From positions 1 to 58,873 of the forward strand of contig JAGFJP010000176.1 in assembly GCA_024102665.1 (NCBI GenBank): a DNA stretch of 58,873 nt, written 5' to 3'. Both the position numbers and the translations under genes were made by a program. This DNA is from Thiogranum sp. (GTDB taxonomy: Bacteria > Pseudomonadota > Gammaproteobacteria > DSM-19610). Shown here piece after piece: positions 43,687 to 55,072 of the stretch (within the stretch, counting starts at the first letter, position 1; the number at the start of each line of letters is the position of its first letter). The notes beneath the pieces are model-generated. The model was not told the DNA's origin. It searched no databases and worked only from the letters and a program-made list of their open reading frames with translations.

Positions 43687-44940
43687 ATGAACCTAACTGA
43701 ACTCAAGCAAAAACCCGCATCCGAACTTATCCAGATCGCGCAGGGCATGGGCATTGAAGGCGCCCGTTCCCGCAAACAGGATGTGATTTTCTCGATACTG
43801 AAATCCCACGCAAAAAGCGGCGAGGATATTTTCGGGGACGGCGTCCTGGAGATTCTGCAGGATGGTTTCGGCTTCCTGCGTTCGGCGGACAGCTCGTATC
43901 TGGCCGGCCCGGACGATATTTACGTTTCACCGAGTCAGATCCGCAGATTTGGACTGCGCACCGGCGACACAGTGTCCGGCAAGATTCGCCCGCCCAAGGA
44001 AGGTGAGCGTTATTTCGCGCTACTCAAGGTCAATGAGATCAACTACGAGAAGCCGGAAGCCGCCAAGGGCAAGGTCCTGTTCGAGAACCTGACCCCCCTG
44101 CACCCGAACGAGCGCCTGAAACTGGAACTCGGCAACGGCAGCACCGAGGATATAACGCCGCGTGTTATCGATCTCGCCGCGCCGATCGGCAAGGGCCAGC
44201 GCGGACTCATCGTGTCGCCTCCCAAGGCCGGCAAGACCATGCTGCTGCAGAACGTCGCGCAGTCGATCACCGCCAATCACCCCGAATGCTATTTGATTGT
44301 CCTGCTCATCGACGAACGACCCGAAGAAGTGACGGAAATGGCCAGGTCAGTGCGCGGCGAGGTGGTCTCATCCACATTCGATGAACCGGCGAGCCGCCAT
44401 GTACAGGTCGCCGAAATGGTGATTGAAAAAGCCAAGCGCCTCGTCGAGCACAAGCGTGATGTCGTTATTTTGCTTGATTCGATCACCCGACTGGCCCGCG
44501 CATACAACACTGTCATTCCTTCCTCCGGCAAGGTATTGACGGGTGGCGTGGATGCCAATGCGCTGCACCGGCCGAAGCGATTTTTCGGTGCCGCGCGCAA
44601 TATCGAGGAAGGCGGCAGCCTGACGATCCTGGCGACCGCGCTGGTGGAAACCGGCTCGCGCATGGACGATGTGATTTACGAAGAATTCAAGGGCACCGGC
44701 AACATGGAAATCCACATGGATCGCAAGATTGCCGAGAAGCGCGTTTACCCGGCGATCAACATCAACCGTTCCGGTACCCGCCGCGAGGAGTTGCTCACCA
44801 AGCCCGACGAATTACAGAAGATCTGGATACTTCGCAAACTGTTGCACCCGATGGAAGATCTGGCGGCCATGGAGTTCCTGCTCGACCGCCTCAAGGACAG
44901 CAAGACCAACGAAGAGTTCTTCGAATCGATGAAACGCTAG
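43687..44940 (+). CDS. rho: Transcription termination factor Rho
   Basis: A 417-aa hexameric RNA helicase, near the E. coli length. N-terminal Rho RNA-binding domain (DGFGFLRS, about residues 58-66), Walker [12 protein letters not shown], Walker B-like [16 protein letters not shown], and [20 protein letters not shown]. It follows trxA on the same strand. Confidence 0.98.
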   Translation: MNLTELKQKPASELIQIAQGMGIEGARSRKQDVIFSILKSHAKSGEDIFGDGVLEILQDGFGFLRSADSSYLAGPDDIYVSPSQIRRFGLRTGDTVSGKIRPPKEGERYFALLKVNEINYEKPEAAKGKVLFENLTPLHPNERLKLELGNGSTEDITPRVIDLAAPIGKGQRGLIVSPPKAGKTMLLQNVAQSITANHPECYLIVLLIDERPEEVTEMARSVRGEVVSSTFDEPASRHVQVAEMVIEKAKRLVEHKRDVVILLDSITRLARAYNTVIPSSGKVLTGGVDANALHRPKRFFGAARNIEEGGSLTILATALVETGSRMDDVIYEEFKGTGNMEIHMDRKIAEKRVYPAININRSGTRREELLTKPDELQKIWILRKLLHPMEDLAAMEFLLDRLKDSKTNEEFFESMKR

Positions 44941-44942
44941 CT

Positions 44943-45485
44943 TTACCCGCGAGCGACGGGCATCTGGTAACGGTTCTTCAGCCGCACATAATGTGCGGCT
45001 GAATAGCCAAGGTAACTTCGTTCTTTTTCGGTAAGTTCCCGAACCCGCCTTACCGGCGACCCGAGGTAAAGATATCCGCTTTCCAGGACCTTGCCGGGAG
45101 GGACAAACGACCCGGCGCCCAGCATCGTTCCGGCCTCGATCACGGCTTCATCCAGCACGATACTGCCCATACCGATCAGGCAGGTGTCCTGCACCGTGCA
45201 GGCGTGCAGCACGACCTTGTGACCGACAGTGACATCGCTTCCGATCACAAGCGGCGAACCGCCCGGGCAGTACTCGCTGTCGTGCGTTACATGCAGAACG
45301 GAGCCATCCTGGATATTGGTCCTGGCGCCGATCGTAATAGTATGCACATCGCCGCGAATCACGCTCATGGGCCAAACGGAACTGTCCGCGCCAATCTCGA
45401 CGCGTCCGACCACCACCCCCTCGGGATCGATATAAGCGGAAGGATGAACAGTCGGGAAAACGTTATCGAATACCCGCAACGACAC
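44943..45485 (-). CDS. Gamma-carbonic anhydrase-like (YrdA) hexapeptide protein
   Basis: A 180-aa left-handed beta-helix protein of the YrdA/CaiE family; the repeat is seen in VVVGRVEIGADSSVWP and VTVGHKVVLHACTVQDT. The three His metal ligands of the gamma-CA family are plausible in HVTHDSE, TVGHKVVLHAC. Enzymatic activity is uncertain; convergent with rho, 2 bp apart. Confidence 0.85.
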   Translation of the reverse strand: MSLRVFDNVFPTVHPSAYIDPEGVVVGRVEIGADSSVWPMSVIRGDVHTITIGARTNIQDGSVLHVTHDSEYCPGGSPLVIGSDVTVGHKVVLHACTVQDTCLIGMGSIVLDEAVIEAGTMLGAGSFVPPGKVLESGYLYLGSPVRRVRELTEKERSYLGYSAAHYVRLKNRYQMPVARG

Positions 45486-45488
45486 CGG

Positions 45489-46133
45489 CTAAACCCAGTA
45501 TGCAGCTCGTGTCATGATGCGCGAGGTCAGGCCCATGAGACGCTTTATGGCAGACGGAAGCTCCGCCCCGCCTGCGGCTTTGGCGCTGGCGCCGTGCTCT
45601 GATTCATCGATTTTCATCTGTTCCAGAACAGCACGGCTTTTCGTATCGCTCTGCGGAAGCCGCTGCAGATGCTCGTCAAGATGGGCGACCACCTGCTTTT
45701 CCGTTTCAGCGACGAAACCCAGACTCCATTTGTCCCCGACCGCGCCCGCCGCGGCGCCGATTACCATTGACCCGAGGTACCAGAGCGGGTTCAGGTAACT
45801 CAGATGCCCGCCCAGTTCGCGGATGCGCCGTTCACACCACTCGAGGTGGTCATTCTCTTCCTGTGCGGCGCGTTCCATTCGTTCGCGCACCTTTTCCAAC
45901 CGTGCTGTCAACGCCTGGCCTTGGTATAAAGCCTGCGCAGCCACTTCGCCTGCGTGATTTACGCGCATTAAACGCGCCGCCTCAACCTTCTGCGCATCAT
46001 CGAGATCGATTTGCTGCACGCCGGTGGCCGGATCGGGGCGTTCGGTGACCAGCGGTTTGCCGGCCAGCGTGCGAAGCGCCTGGTCGACATTCATTATCAG
46101 GTGGTCTATCGGGCTGTAGCGCCTGGTATTCAT
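45489..46133 (-). CDS. coq7: Demethoxyubiquinone hydroxylase Coq7
   Basis: A 214-aa di-iron monooxygenase that hydroxylates demethoxyubiquinone in ubiquinone biosynthesis. The paired iron-binding motifs EENDHLEW and DESEHGA are present and the sequence LMRVNHAGEVAAQALYQGQAL is typical. It lies between speD and the carbonic anhydrase-like gene. Confidence 0.93.
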   Translation of the reverse strand: MNTRRYSPIDHLIMNVDQALRTLAGKPLVTERPDPATGVQQIDLDDAQKVEAARLMRVNHAGEVAAQALYQGQALTARLEKVRERMERAAQEENDHLEWCERRIRELGGHLSYLNPLWYLGSMVIGAAAGAVGDKWSLGFVAETEKQVVAHLDEHLQRLPQSDTKSRAVLEQMKIDESEHGASAKAAGGAELPSAIKRLMGLTSRIMTRAAYWV

Positions 46134-46203
46134 GGCATCAGTGTTATCCAATTCCCGGGATTCTACAAGGCCTGGCATACACCAGCCGGAACGCGAGCCA
46201 CGT

Positions 46204-47016
46204 TCAGCGGCGGGGCATATTGCCGCCCGAAAAGATCTCCATCATTTCGTGCTCTACCTGCTTGCTTATCTTGCGGCGTTGCGCTGGTGTAAAATCCTGC
46301 TCACCAATGCCGAACAGGTAGTTATCGAGCACGAATTCCCTGAGGCGCATCTTGGTGTGAAAGATGTTCTCCTGGTATACGTTCACATCGATCATCTGAT
46401 AGCGCTGGCGCGTGTCTTTCGACAGAAAATTCTGGATCGAATTGATTTTGTGATCGATGTAATGCTTTTTGCCGCGCACGTCGCGGGTAAAGCCTCGCAC
46501 CCGATAATCAGCGATGACAATATCCGATTCGAAACTGTGAATCAGATAGTTCAGAGCCTTGAGCGGGGATATGCGCCCGCAGGTCGACACATCAATGTCC
46601 GCACGGAATGTGCTGATGCCATTGTCCGGGTGACTTTCCGGATAGGTATGCACCGTAACATGGCTTTTGTCCAGATGAGCCACCACGGCCTCGGGTAACG
46701 GCCCCGGCTCGGCTGTATTGGCGATATCCGGCAGCTTCACTTCCTCCTCAGCGATCAGCATTGTCACGCTTGCACCCTGTGGGTCATAGTCCTGATGGGC
46801 GATATTCAGAATAGTGGCACCGATAATGTTACACACGTCCTCGAGTATCTGGGTCAGGCGTTCAGCATTATATGCTTCATCGATATACTCGATGTACTCA
46901 CTGCGCTGCGCCGGTGAATTTGCGTAACAGATATCATAGATATTAAAACTCAGCGTCTTGGTGAGGTTGTTGAACCCCTGCAGCTTGAGCTTTTTCATCG
47001 AGGAACCAAGTGACAT
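46204..47016 (-). CDS. speD: S-adenosylmethionine decarboxylase proenzyme
   Basis: A 270-aa pyruvoyl enzyme that makes decarboxylated SAM for spermidine synthesis, E. coli-type length. The self-cleavage serine is S118 in [13 protein letters not shown]. Next to coq7, crp and an OsmC protein, as I know from Pseudomonas. Confidence 0.95.
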   Translation of the reverse strand: MSLGSSMKKLKLQGFNNLTKTLSFNIYDICYANSPAQRSEYIEYIDEAYNAERLTQILEDVCNIIGATILNIAHQDYDPQGASVTMLIAEEEVKLPDIANTAEPGPLPEAVVAHLDKSHVTVHTYPESHPDNGISTFRADIDVSTCGRISPLKALNYLIHSFESDIVIADYRVRGFTRDVRGKKHYIDHKINSIQNFLSKDTRQRYQMIDVNVYQENIFHTKMRLREFVLDNYLFGIGEQDFTPAQRRKISKQVEHEMMEIFSGGNMPRR

Positions 47017-47055
47017 TTCGGTTTTCCTGTAGACAAAAAATGAGAGGGAAAACGC

Positions 47056-47451
47056 CTAGCGATCTGCGATTGGCGGATGATAAATCATTTGCACCATCAC
47101 ACCCTCGGGTCCGACGCAATAGAAACTACGCGCACCGTCGCGGTGTGTCCGTGCGGCCGATTTCATCTCCACACCGTTCAGCGCCAGAAAATCATACCAG
47201 GCATCGACATCCTGCGATGTTTTCAGTATGAACCCGAAGTGATCCAGAACCTGGTCAGTAGCATCGCATGTCCCGTCCGTACGGTGCAGGGCGAGATTAT
47301 CGCTCCCTGACGTCAAGTAGACATTATCCGCGTCAGGCCGCCATTCGACCTGCATACCGAGGATGTCAACATAGAAACGCTCTGCAGCGTCCAGATCGCG
47401 GACGCGGAAAGCGATATGTCGCATACCGGCGGTAGGCACTGGGCGCTGCAT
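47056..47451 (-). CDS. VOC-family (glyoxalase/bleomycin-resistance fold) protein
   Basis: A 131-aa protein with the VOC pattern: MRHIAFRVRDLDAAERFYVDILGMQVEW near the N-terminus and the paired repeat later. Metal-dependent lyases and dioxygenases share this fold; the substrate is unknown. Its ATG overlaps the stop of the OsmC gene (TGATG), so translation is coupled. Confidence 0.82.
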   Translation of the reverse strand: MQRPVPTAGMRHIAFRVRDLDAAERFYVDILGMQVEWRPDADNVYLTSGSDNLALHRTDGTCDATDQVLDHFGFILKTSQDVDAWYDFLALNGVEMKSAARTHRDGARSFYCVGPEGVMVQMIYHPPIADR

Positions 47452-47867
47452 CACGCCTCCCGGATTTCGTAGTCATGCGTGATTTCGGCGGTCTTGCCGA
47501 GCATGATCGATGCCGAGCAGTACTTTTCCGCGGACAGACTGACCGCCCGCGCTACACGTTTTTCCTCCAGATCCCTGCCCGTAACGATAAAGTGAACATG
47601 GACAGAGGTGAAAACCTTGGGATCTTCAGCGGCGCGCTCTGCTTGCAGCTCGGCCACACAATCTGTCACGGCCTGCCGTGATTTTCTCAAAATGTGCACT
47701 ACGTCAAAGGCCGTACATCCGCCCATACCAAGCAACAGCATTTCCATCGGGCGCACTCCCAGGTTGCGCCCTCCGTGCTCCGGGGGACCATCCATGACAA
47801 CCGCATGACCACTCCCGGATTCACCCAGGAAAGTCGCATCCTGAACCCACTTGATTCGCGCCTGCAT
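47451..47867 (-). CDS. OsmC-family thiol peroxidase-like protein
   Basis: A 138-aa protein of the OsmC/YhfA family. The cysteines in LGMGGCTAFD and EKYCSAS are the redox pair expected for organic-hydroperoxide reduction. The start ATG at 47867 follows GGGAGA. It is divergent from crp. Confidence 0.87.
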   Translation of the reverse strand: MQARIKWVQDATFLGESGSGHAVVMDGPPEHGGRNLGVRPMEMLLLGMGGCTAFDVVHILRKSRQAVTDCVAELQAERAAEDPKVFTSVHVHFIVTGRDLEEKRVARAVSLSAEKYCSASIMLGKTAEITHDYEIREA

Positions 47868-47997
47868 CACAATATCTCCCGCCCGCCGCTATTGCGAACC
47901 CTATCACAGAATCGCTCTGGCACGCGGCTTGCCGGAGCTAATGATACCCGCCAACTGAACGATACACTGGAGCAAGGGTTCGCGAAGGTACAATTAG

Positions 47998-48669
47998 ATG
48001 CTTTTAAACACAATACCTGTTTCGCCGAAAACGGCCGGCAACACCTCGGTTGCGACCGGGAACACCTCAATCGACCGGTTCCTGGAACACTGCCACCGGC
48101 GGCGTTACCCGTCCAAAAGCGTCATCATTTACGCAGGTGACCAGCCGGACGTGCTGTATTACATCGTCAAAGGCTCGGTCACAGTGCTGATAGAAGACGA
48201 CGATGGCCACGAAATCGTGCTGGCCTACCTCAATCCCGGCGACTTCTTCGGGGAAATGGGTCTGTTCGGGAAGGATAGCAACCGTAGCGCCTGGGTGCGC
48301 ACCAAAACCCAGTGCGAACTCGCTGAAATAAGCTATAGCCGCTACCGCCAGCTTGCCGAACAGGACACCGGCATCCTGTTTGCCCTTGCAGGCCAGATGG
48401 CAGCCCGTCTTCGCAGCACCAGCCGCAAAGTCAGCGACCTGGCATTTCTCGACGTCACGGGCCGCGTTGCACGGACTTTGCTGGACCTGTGCAAGCAGCC
48501 CGACGCAATGACCCATCCGGACGGAATGCAGATCAAGATTACCCGCCAGGAAATAGGTCGCATTGTCGGTTGCTCCCGCGAAATGGTGGGGCGCGTGCTT
48601 AAGTCCCTGGAAGAACAGGGACTGATCTCCGCCAAGGGCAAAACCATGGTGATATTCGGCACCCGTTAG
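47998..48669 (+). CDS. crp: cAMP-activated regulator Crp/Vfr
   Basis: A 223-aa regulator of the CRP family. The phosphate-binding cassette is nearly complete ([19 protein letters not shown], with the cAMP-contact R-S of RSA), and the [25 protein letters not shown] is typical CRP. It is slightly longer than E. coli CRP. Its neighbours match those of P. aeruginosa vfr. It overlaps the end of the convergent trpC by 4 bp. Confidence 0.95.
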   Translation: MLLNTIPVSPKTAGNTSVATGNTSIDRFLEHCHRRRYPSKSVIIYAGDQPDVLYYIVKGSVTVLIEDDDGHEIVLAYLNPGDFFGEMGLFGKDSNRSAWVRTKTQCELAEISYSRYRQLAEQDTGILFALAGQMAARLRSTSRKVSDLAFLDVTGRVARTLLDLCKQPDAMTHPDGMQIKITRQEIGRIVGCSREMVGRVLKSLEEQGLISAKGKTMVIFGTR

Positions 48670-49469
48670 GCCGAAAACAGCTCCGCCAGCTTCTGCCCGG
48701 GGTCGTCTGCCCTCATAAACGCTTCGCCTACGAGAAACGCATGGACGCCATGCTGGCGCATTCTCGCCACATCTGCGCGCGTGTGAATCCCGCTCTCGGT
48801 CACGAGCAGGCGGTCCTGCGGAAACCCTGACTTCAGCTTGAGCGTGGTATCGAGCGAAGTCTCAAAAGTGCGCAGATTGCGATTGTTGACGCCGATCAAC
48901 GAGGCCGGTGTCGCGAGTACCCGCTCCATTTCGCCGGCATCATGCACCTCGACCAAGGCATCCATTTTGAGCTCATCGGCGAGCTGCACCAGATCCATCA
49001 GCAGACTGTCATCCATTGCGGATACGATCAGCAGGACGCAATCTGCACCCAGCGCCCGTGCTTCGTACACCTGCCAGGGATCGATGACAAAATCCTTGCG
49101 CAAAACAGGCAGGGCGCAGGCCTCCCGGGCCTGCTGCAGATACTCGTCTGCTCCCTGAAAAAAATCCACGTCAGTCAACACGGAAAGGCATGCTGCCCCG
49201 CCTGCCTGATAACTTCTGGCAATCTCCGCCGGCTTGAAGTTTTCGCGCAACACTCCTTTGCTCGGTGACGCTTTCTTGATCTCGGCGATTACGGCCGCCT
49301 GTCCGCGATCGATACGTGTCTGCAGTGCGCGCAGGAATCCACGTGGTGCACCGGCTGCACCTATACGATCTTGCAGGATCGCGAGAGGTGTGTGTTTGCG
49401 GCGTTCGGCGACTTCCTCGACCTTGCGGTCAAGAATCCTTTTTAAGGTATCCTGGATCTTTGTCATCAT
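48666..49469 (-). CDS. trpC: Indole-3-glycerol-phosphate synthase
   Basis: A 267-aa (beta/alpha)8 enzyme that cyclises carboxyphenylamino-deoxyribulose phosphate to indole-3-glycerol phosphate. Key segments [34 protein letters not shown] and [10 protein letters not shown] are present. Separated from trpD by 63 bp; no trpF is fused to it. Confidence 0.96.
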   Translation of the reverse strand: MMTKIQDTLKRILDRKVEEVAERRKHTPLAILQDRIGAAGAPRGFLRALQTRIDRGQAAVIAEIKKASPSKGVLRENFKPAEIARSYQAGGAACLSVLTDVDFFQGADEYLQQAREACALPVLRKDFVIDPWQVYEARALGADCVLLIVSAMDDSLLMDLVQLADELKMDALVEVHDAGEMERVLATPASLIGVNNRNLRTFETSLDTTLKLKSGFPQDRLLVTESGIHTRADVARMRQHGVHAFLVGEAFMRADDPGQKLAELFSA

Positions 49470-49532
49470 ATTCAGACTTGTCGATTCGCCAATCGACTGG
49501 CGATCCGCACTCCCGCCGCGACAGCAGCATCA

Positions 49533-50549
49533 CTATAATTTATTCGTCAAATCAATCAGATCCTGCAGCTTCTGCCTGGCTTTGCCAGAAGTGATGGCAA
49601 GCCTGGCGGCATGCACACCGGATTGCAGCGTATCGGCGACACCGGAGGCGTAGACAGCAGCGCCGGCATTCAAAAGGACGATATCCCGTGCCGCTCCGGG
49701 GACATCGTTCAGCACCTCCCGGATCAGCCTCAGGCTGTCTTGCGGACCGGAGACCGTCAATGATGCAACGTCACCGTTTTCGATTCCAAACTGCGCCGGC
49801 TCCACCTGGTATCGTCGAATCTGGCCGTTTTCGAGTTCGGCAACTTGCGTGGGTGAACCGATGCTGATTTCGTCGAGCCCGTCTTCAGCATGCACGACGA
49901 GCACGTGCCGGGCGCCGAGTCTGGCGAGCACCTGCGCCAGAGGCTCGAGCCATTCCACACTGAAAACGCCCAATACCTGGTTGGGCGCGCCCGCCGGGTT
50001 AGTCAGGGGACCGAGCACATTAAACAACGTGCGAACTCCCATTTCCTTGCGCGGCCCAATGGCATGTTTCATTGCGCCGTGATGCATGGGAGCGAACAGA
50101 AACCCGATGCCGATTCGGCTCACGCACTGGGCAACCTGCCGGGGGCTCAGGTTCAGATTAACTCCTGCAGCCTCCAGTACATCCGCGCTACCGCAGCTGG
50201 AGGAAACCGAGCGATTGCCGTGCTTGGCGACCTGCGCACCCGCGGCAGCCGTTACCAGAGCGCTCGCGGTCGAAATGTTGAACGTCGAGGCGCCATCGCC
50301 CCCGGTCCCGCAGGTGTCGACCAGGTGTGGTCCTGACACCGGCACCGGTGTCGCCAGTTCGCGCATCACCCGGGCGGCGGCGGCGATTTCGTCTATGGTT
50401 TCACCCTTCATACGCAGGCCAACGAGGAATCCACCGATCTGCGCCGGTGTCGCCTGCCCGGTCATAATCAGACGCATAACGTCGATCATGTCTTCAGTAG
50501 ACAGATCCCGTTTCTCCGTCACGCTGCGGATCGCCGCCTGCATATCCAC
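49533..50549 (-). CDS. trpD: Anthranilate phosphoribosyltransferase
   Basis: A 338-aa enzyme with the [14 protein letters not shown] phosphate loop and KHGNRSVSS motif, transferring phosphoribosyl to anthranilate. Start GTG at 50549 was chosen because GGAGGG lies at proper distance; an ATG two codons later is possible. 3 bp after trpG. Confidence 0.96.
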   Translation of the reverse strand: MDMQAAIRSVTEKRDLSTEDMIDVMRLIMTGQATPAQIGGFLVGLRMKGETIDEIAAAARVMRELATPVPVSGPHLVDTCGTGGDGASTFNISTASALVTAAAGAQVAKHGNRSVSSSCGSADVLEAAGVNLNLSPRQVAQCVSRIGIGFLFAPMHHGAMKHAIGPRKEMGVRTLFNVLGPLTNPAGAPNQVLGVFSVEWLEPLAQVLARLGARHVLVVHAEDGLDEISIGSPTQVAELENGQIRRYQVEPAQFGIENGDVASLTVSGPQDSLRLIREVLNDVPGAARDIVLLNAGAAVYASGVADTLQSGVHAARLAITSGKARQKLQDLIDLTNKL

Positions 50550-50552
50550 AAC

Positions 50553-51131
50553 TCAGCCCTCCAGAAAATTCTTCAACATGTCGTGACCGTGCTCGGTCAA
50601 AATGGACTCCGGATGAAACTGCACCCCTTCAACCGCGAGCTCCTTGTGCCTGACACCCATAATCTCGTGAACGGCGCCGGACGATGTCCGGGTCCATGCT
50701 GTAATCTCGAGACAATCCGGCAGACTGGCCGTCTCGATTACGAGCGAATGATAACGGGTGGCCGCGAGTGGGTTCGGCAGCCCCTTGAACACTCCAACGT
50801 CATTATGAAAAATACTTGAGGTTTTCCCGTGCATAATCTCCTCGGCGTGAACAATCCTGCCCCCGAATGCCTGGCCGATACTCTGATGGCCAAGACACAC
50901 ACCCAGAACAGGAATACGCCCCGCAAATGCGCGCACGCACTCCAGAGAAATACCTGCCTGATCCGGTGTGCAGGGTCCTGGCGAAATCACGATTTTCTCC
51001 GGCGCCAGCCTTTCGATGTCAGCCAGCGTGATTTGATCATTGCGGAAGACCCGCACTTCGGCGCCCAGTTCCCCCAAATACTGCACCAGGTTATAGGTAA
51101 AGGAGTCGTAGTTGTCGATCATCAATAACAT
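50553..51131 (-). CDS. trpG: Anthranilate synthase glutamine amidotransferase subunit
   Basis: A 192-aa class I glutamine amidotransferase; the catalytic cysteine sits in GVCLGHQ and the His/Glu pair in FHPES. Supplies ammonia to TrpE. It could also serve p-aminobenzoate synthesis (PabA). Operon position supports TrpG. Confidence 0.95.
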   Translation of the reverse strand: MLLMIDNYDSFTYNLVQYLGELGAEVRVFRNDQITLADIERLAPEKIVISPGPCTPDQAGISLECVRAFAGRIPVLGVCLGHQSIGQAFGGRIVHAEEIMHGKTSSIFHNDVGVFKGLPNPLAATRYHSLVIETASLPDCLEITAWTRTSSGAVHEIMGVRHKELAVEGVQFHPESILTEHGHDMLKNFLEG

Positions 51132-51142
51132 GCCACGACCCT

Positions 51143-52630
51143 CTACTTGTGCTTGCCGTCAAGACCGGCCAGCGCCAGGGACACAGCGCGGAAAATCGCT
51201 CGTCCCTTGTTCATCGTCTCGGCCCATTCGTTTTCCGGCACCGAATCGGCAACAATGCCTGCGCCGGCCTGGATGTGCAGCGTGCCATCCTTGATAACTG
51301 CGGTGCGGATAGCGATTGCGGTATCCATGTTACCGGACCAGGACAGGTAGCCGACAGCGCCGGCGTATATGCCGCGCTTGACCGGCTCGAGTTCATCGAT
51401 GATTTCCATTGCGCGAATTTTTGGTGCACCGCTGACCGTACCGGCGGGGAAGGTCGCCCGCAACACATCGATTGCCGACATACCCTCTCTTATTCTGCCA
51501 ACAACATTGGAGACGATATGCATCACATGCGAATAGCGTTCTATCGCCATCTTCTCTGTCAGCTCAACGCTGCCGATACAGCTGACGCGGCCGACATCAT
51601 TACGCCCGAGATCGATCAGCATCAGATGTTCGGCCAGCTCTTTCGGGTCCGCAAGCAATTCCGCCTCGAGCGCCCGATCTTCGACTTCATCGTGGCCCCG
51701 GGGTCTCGTGCCGGCAATCGGACGCACAGTGATGACATCATCTTCCAGTCGCACCAGTATTTCCGGCGATGAACCCACGATGTGGAAATCTTCCAGATCC
51801 AGATAAAACATGTAAGGTGACGGATTAAGACTGCGCAGCGCCCGATACAGATCCAGTGGCGGAGCCTGGAAAGGTATGGATAGACGCTGCGACAACACCA
51901 CCTGCATGGCATCGCCTTCGACTATATATTCCTTGACACGGCGCACGGCTGACTCGAACCCCGCCTGGGTAAAGCCGGACACAAAATCGGCTTCTGATAC
52001 TTCGCGGGCATCCGCAAGCGCTCCCGGAATCGCGACCGGCTGGCACAAGTGATCCAACAGTTGACCGAGTCGAGACTGTCCCGTCTCCCAGGCATCCGGC
52101 TGTTGCGCATCGACATGGACAACCATCAACAGCTTGCCGGTAAGGTTGTCGAAGACCACCACTTCGTCAGACACCATCAGCAGGATATCCGGTGTCTGCA
52201 ATGGATCCGGTTTGTCGCCGTCCTTCAACCTCGATTCGATGTAGCGAACAGTGTCATATCCAAAATATCCCACCAGACCGCCACTGAAGCGCGGCAAACC
52301 CTCCAGCTCGGGAACGCGGTAGCGCTGCTGAAACGTTTCAACCCACTGCAGGGGATCCGGATGCGAAAGCTGCTCAATCATCCGGTTATCGTTCCACAGC
52401 TCGATACGCTCGCCGTAAATGCGCACAACGGTCTGGCAGGGAAGACCAATAATGGAATAGCGCCCCCATTTCTCGCCGCCCTGCACAGACTCGAATAAAT
52501 ACGAGTAAGGACCGTTCGCGAGCTTCAGGTAGGTGCTTAACGGGGTATCAAGGTCCGCAAGCACTTCGCGGGTTACCGGTATCCGGTTGTACCCCTGGCT
52601 TGCCAGTTTCCGGAATTGTTCAGGATTCAT
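51143..52630 (-). CDS. trpE: Anthranilate synthase chorismate-binding subunit
   Basis: A 495-aa enzyme of tryptophan synthesis. Chorismate-binding segments [33 protein letters not shown] and [18 protein letters not shown] are all present. No leader peptide with Trp codons was seen upstream. First of the trpE-G-D-C run and 107 bp downstream of gph. Confidence 0.97.
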   Translation of the reverse strand: MNPEQFRKLASQGYNRIPVTREVLADLDTPLSTYLKLANGPYSYLFESVQGGEKWGRYSIIGLPCQTVVRIYGERIELWNDNRMIEQLSHPDPLQWVETFQQRYRVPELEGLPRFSGGLVGYFGYDTVRYIESRLKDGDKPDPLQTPDILLMVSDEVVVFDNLTGKLLMVVHVDAQQPDAWETGQSRLGQLLDHLCQPVAIPGALADAREVSEADFVSGFTQAGFESAVRRVKEYIVEGDAMQVVLSQRLSIPFQAPPLDLYRALRSLNPSPYMFYLDLEDFHIVGSSPEILVRLEDDVITVRPIAGTRPRGHDEVEDRALEAELLADPKELAEHLMLIDLGRNDVGRVSCIGSVELTEKMAIERYSHVMHIVSNVVGRIREGMSAIDVLRATFPAGTVSGAPKIRAMEIIDELEPVKRGIYAGAVGYLSWSGNMDTAIAIRTAVIKDGTLHIQAGAGIVADSVPENEWAETMNKGRAIFRAVSLALAGLDGKHK

Positions 52631-52737
52631 GTTCTCTACCGTTGGGACGTTCTACAAACACAAGAGATCGCGGCGCGCAGCGGTTCAAGCCAACCATCGC
52701 CGTTCGTTTTCGTGTCTGCATGTCTCTACGGTGAACA

Positions 52738-53418
52738 TCATGCGGCTTGTTCGAGCTCGTTTCGCAATGCTGCGAGAGTTTCAATCACCAGATCCGGCCT
52801 CGCCACCCGGATGTCTTCGCCATGATTGTACCCGTATGGTACGCAGGCTATGGAAAATCCGGCAGCGCGTGCCGCCTTGACATCGCTGATCGAGTCACCA
52901 ACCATCAGGGCTGCTGACGGCTCAACGCTGAAAAACCTTGCAGCGTGCAACAACGGCGCCGGATGCGGTTTTTTCTGTTCCAGGGTATCGCCGCTGACTA
53001 CGATACCGAAATAATCATATATGCCCAGATCTTTCAGCAAAGGGACAGTGAACTGCTCGGCCTTGTTGGTGACACAGCCCAACGCATACCCCGAAGACTT
53101 GAGATAATCCAGACCTTCCACAACCCCCGGATAGAGGCAGGACCGTTTTGACGTGTTTTGCGCATACAACTCAATGAAAACCGGGTAGGCCTTCTCATAA
53201 TCGGCATCATCAGGCTCCCCGTCGAGCTGTCCAATAAGTGCACGACGCACCAGCCGCTCAACACCGTTTCCGACCCAGTTGCGCACCCGCATCTCGCCCC
53301 AGGGCTCGCGTCCCAGTCGCCGCATCATTTCATCCACGCAAAACGCCAGGTCCGGCACGCTGTCAACCATGGTGCCATCGACATCGATCAGAATCATTTC
53401 GGGTTTTTTGATTGTCAT
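52738..53418 (-). CDS. gph: Phosphoglycolate phosphatase
   Basis: A 226-aa HAD hydrolase with nucleophile pair D12-x-D14 in IDVDGTMVDS, and the MVGDSISDVKAARAAG motif. It dephosphorylates 2-phosphoglycolate. The gene sits between rpe and trpE, the classic gammaproteobacterial arrangement. Confidence 0.93.
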   Translation of the reverse strand: MTIKKPEMILIDVDGTMVDSVPDLAFCVDEMMRRLGREPWGEMRVRNWVGNGVERLVRRALIGQLDGEPDDADYEKAYPVFIELYAQNTSKRSCLYPGVVEGLDYLKSSGYALGCVTNKAEQFTVPLLKDLGIYDYFGIVVSGDTLEQKKPHPAPLLHAARFFSVEPSAALMVGDSISDVKAARAAGFSIACVPYGYNHGEDIRVARPDLVIETLAALRNELEQAA

Positions 53419-53441
53419 TTCGCCGAACCGTTTCTTTCGGA

Positions 53442-54128
53442 TTATACCTTTGCCAATTGCTCGCGCATCGCGCCGATTACACTGTCATAGCGGTTCGGAT
53501 CGCTGTCTTTTGCAGCACCGAAAATCGCCGAACCGGCAACGAAGGTGTCGGCACCGGCGGCCGCAATTTCGCGGATATTGTCGACCTTGACACCGCCATC
53601 GATTTCCAGCCGTATGTCACGACCGCTGGCGTCGATGATCTCGCGTGCCTCGCGCAGCTTGTCCAGGACATAGGGAATGAAGCTCTGTCCGCCGAAACCC
53701 GGATTCACCGACATCAACAGCACCATATCCACCTTGTCAATGACCCATTTCAAAGTATCCAGCGGCGTCGCCGGGTTGAAAACCAGCCCGGATTTGCAGC
53801 CGTTTTCGCGGATCAGCTGCAAGGTGCGATCAACGTGCTCGCTGGCCTCCGGATGAAAGGTAATGTAGCTTGCACCCGCTTTTGCGAAATCAGGGACGAT
53901 GGCGTCAACCGGTTTGACCATCAGGTGCACATCAATCTCGGCCTTGACGCCGTGTTTGCGCAGCGCGTCGCAGACCAGCGGACCGATCGTCAGATTCGGC
54001 ACATAATGGTTGTCCATGACGTCGAAGTGGACGATGTCCGCACCGGCTTTAAGGACGTTGTCGACTTCTTCGCCGAGACGCGCGAAGTCGGCCGAAAGAA
54101 TAGACGGTGCAATCTTGTAATCTGGCAT
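53442..54128 (-). CDS. rpe: Ribulose-phosphate 3-epimerase
   Basis: A 228-aa TIM-barrel epimerase of the pentose-phosphate pathway. Segments [41 protein letters not shown] and LEIDGGV are diagnostic; the two catalytic aspartates fall in DVMD and DGGV. First gene of rpe-gph-trpEGDC. Confidence 0.97.
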   Translation of the reverse strand: MPDYKIAPSILSADFARLGEEVDNVLKAGADIVHFDVMDNHYVPNLTIGPLVCDALRKHGVKAEIDVHLMVKPVDAIVPDFAKAGASYITFHPEASEHVDRTLQLIRENGCKSGLVFNPATPLDTLKWVIDKVDMVLLMSVNPGFGGQSFIPYVLDKLREAREIIDASGRDIRLEIDGGVKVDNIREIAAAGADTFVAGSAIFGAAKDSDPNRYDSVIGAMREQLAKV

Positions 54129-54262
54129 AATCCAGGCCTCTTGAGATAAGGTGAATTCCGCTGGCGAAAATCGAGACCGCGCACTTTACCCGATCGGGGG
54201 GAACATTGCAGCCCGCCGAACGGAGTAGCAGTCGCGCCGTCCAGGGAGGCAGGGCAGACTAC

Positions 54263-55072
54263 ATGAAAAATATTCATAACTACATGTATTGTATATTTTT
54301 TTCTCTAATCTTCTGGAGCGGCATCACCACCGCCTCGGATCTTGAAAAGGAAAAACGCTGGTCGGAGCAGATTGTCGATAGCTTGCTTGTGGGTGAATCG
54401 GTCGAACTGAAAGCAGGAGGAACACCGTTTCTGGGCGTTTTCGCCGAAGCCAGCGCCGGCTCTACCGGTCGCGCCGTGATACTCGCCCACGGCATAGGCG
54501 CACACCCTGACTGGCCGGAAGTCATTCACCCGCTGCGCAGCAGACTGCCCGATCACGGCTGGTCAACGCTTTCCATCCAGATGCCGATACTTGCCAACGA
54601 CGCGCCGCTCTCCGATTACGCGCCGTTGTTTGATGAAGTTGCGCCAAGAATCGAAGCTGCTATCGACCACCTGCGCCAGCAGGGCAATCAGACCATTGTT
54701 TTGATCGGGCATAGCCTGGGCGCATCCATGGCCGCCACCTATCTGGGCGGAAAATCGCAGACTGGCATAAATGGCTTCATCGCCGTCGGCATGGGCGTCA
54801 TAGACCTCGACGACAAAATGAACAGCGCGCTTGCGCTGGAGAAGATCGACCTGCCGGTGCTGGATATGTTCGGCAGCCGCGACCTCGATAGTGTGCGCGA
54901 CACTGCCAGACGACGCGCAGTTGCAGCCCGCAAAGGGGGGAACCCCGACTATCAGCAGGTCGAAATCGAGGGCGCAAACCACTTTTTCGTCGGGGTAGAG
55001 GACACTCTCGTGAGGCGAATTTACGGTTGGTTGAAGACCCGCTTCGAAACCGAACGGAGTGACGAGACATGA
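54263..55072 (+). CDS. DUF3530 alpha/beta-hydrolase-like secreted protein
   Basis: A 269-aa protein with a signal peptide (about 1-25) and an alpha/beta-hydrolase core: nucleophile elbow GHSLGAS and final FVGVEDTLV with the H of GANHFF. It is probably an exported hydrolase; substrate unknown. Its stop overlaps the next start by 4 bp. Confidence 0.8.
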   Translation: MKNIHNYMYCIFFSLIFWSGITTASDLEKEKRWSEQIVDSLLVGESVELKAGGTPFLGVFAEASAGSTGRAVILAHGIGAHPDWPEVIHPLRSRLPDHGWSTLSIQMPILANDAPLSDYAPLFDEVAPRIEAAIDHLRQQGNQTIVLIGHSLGASMAATYLGGKSQTGINGFIAVGMGVIDLDDKMNSALALEKIDLPVLDMFGSRDLDSVRDTARRRAVAARKGGNPDYQQVEIEGANHFFVGVEDTLVRRIYGWLKTRFETERSDET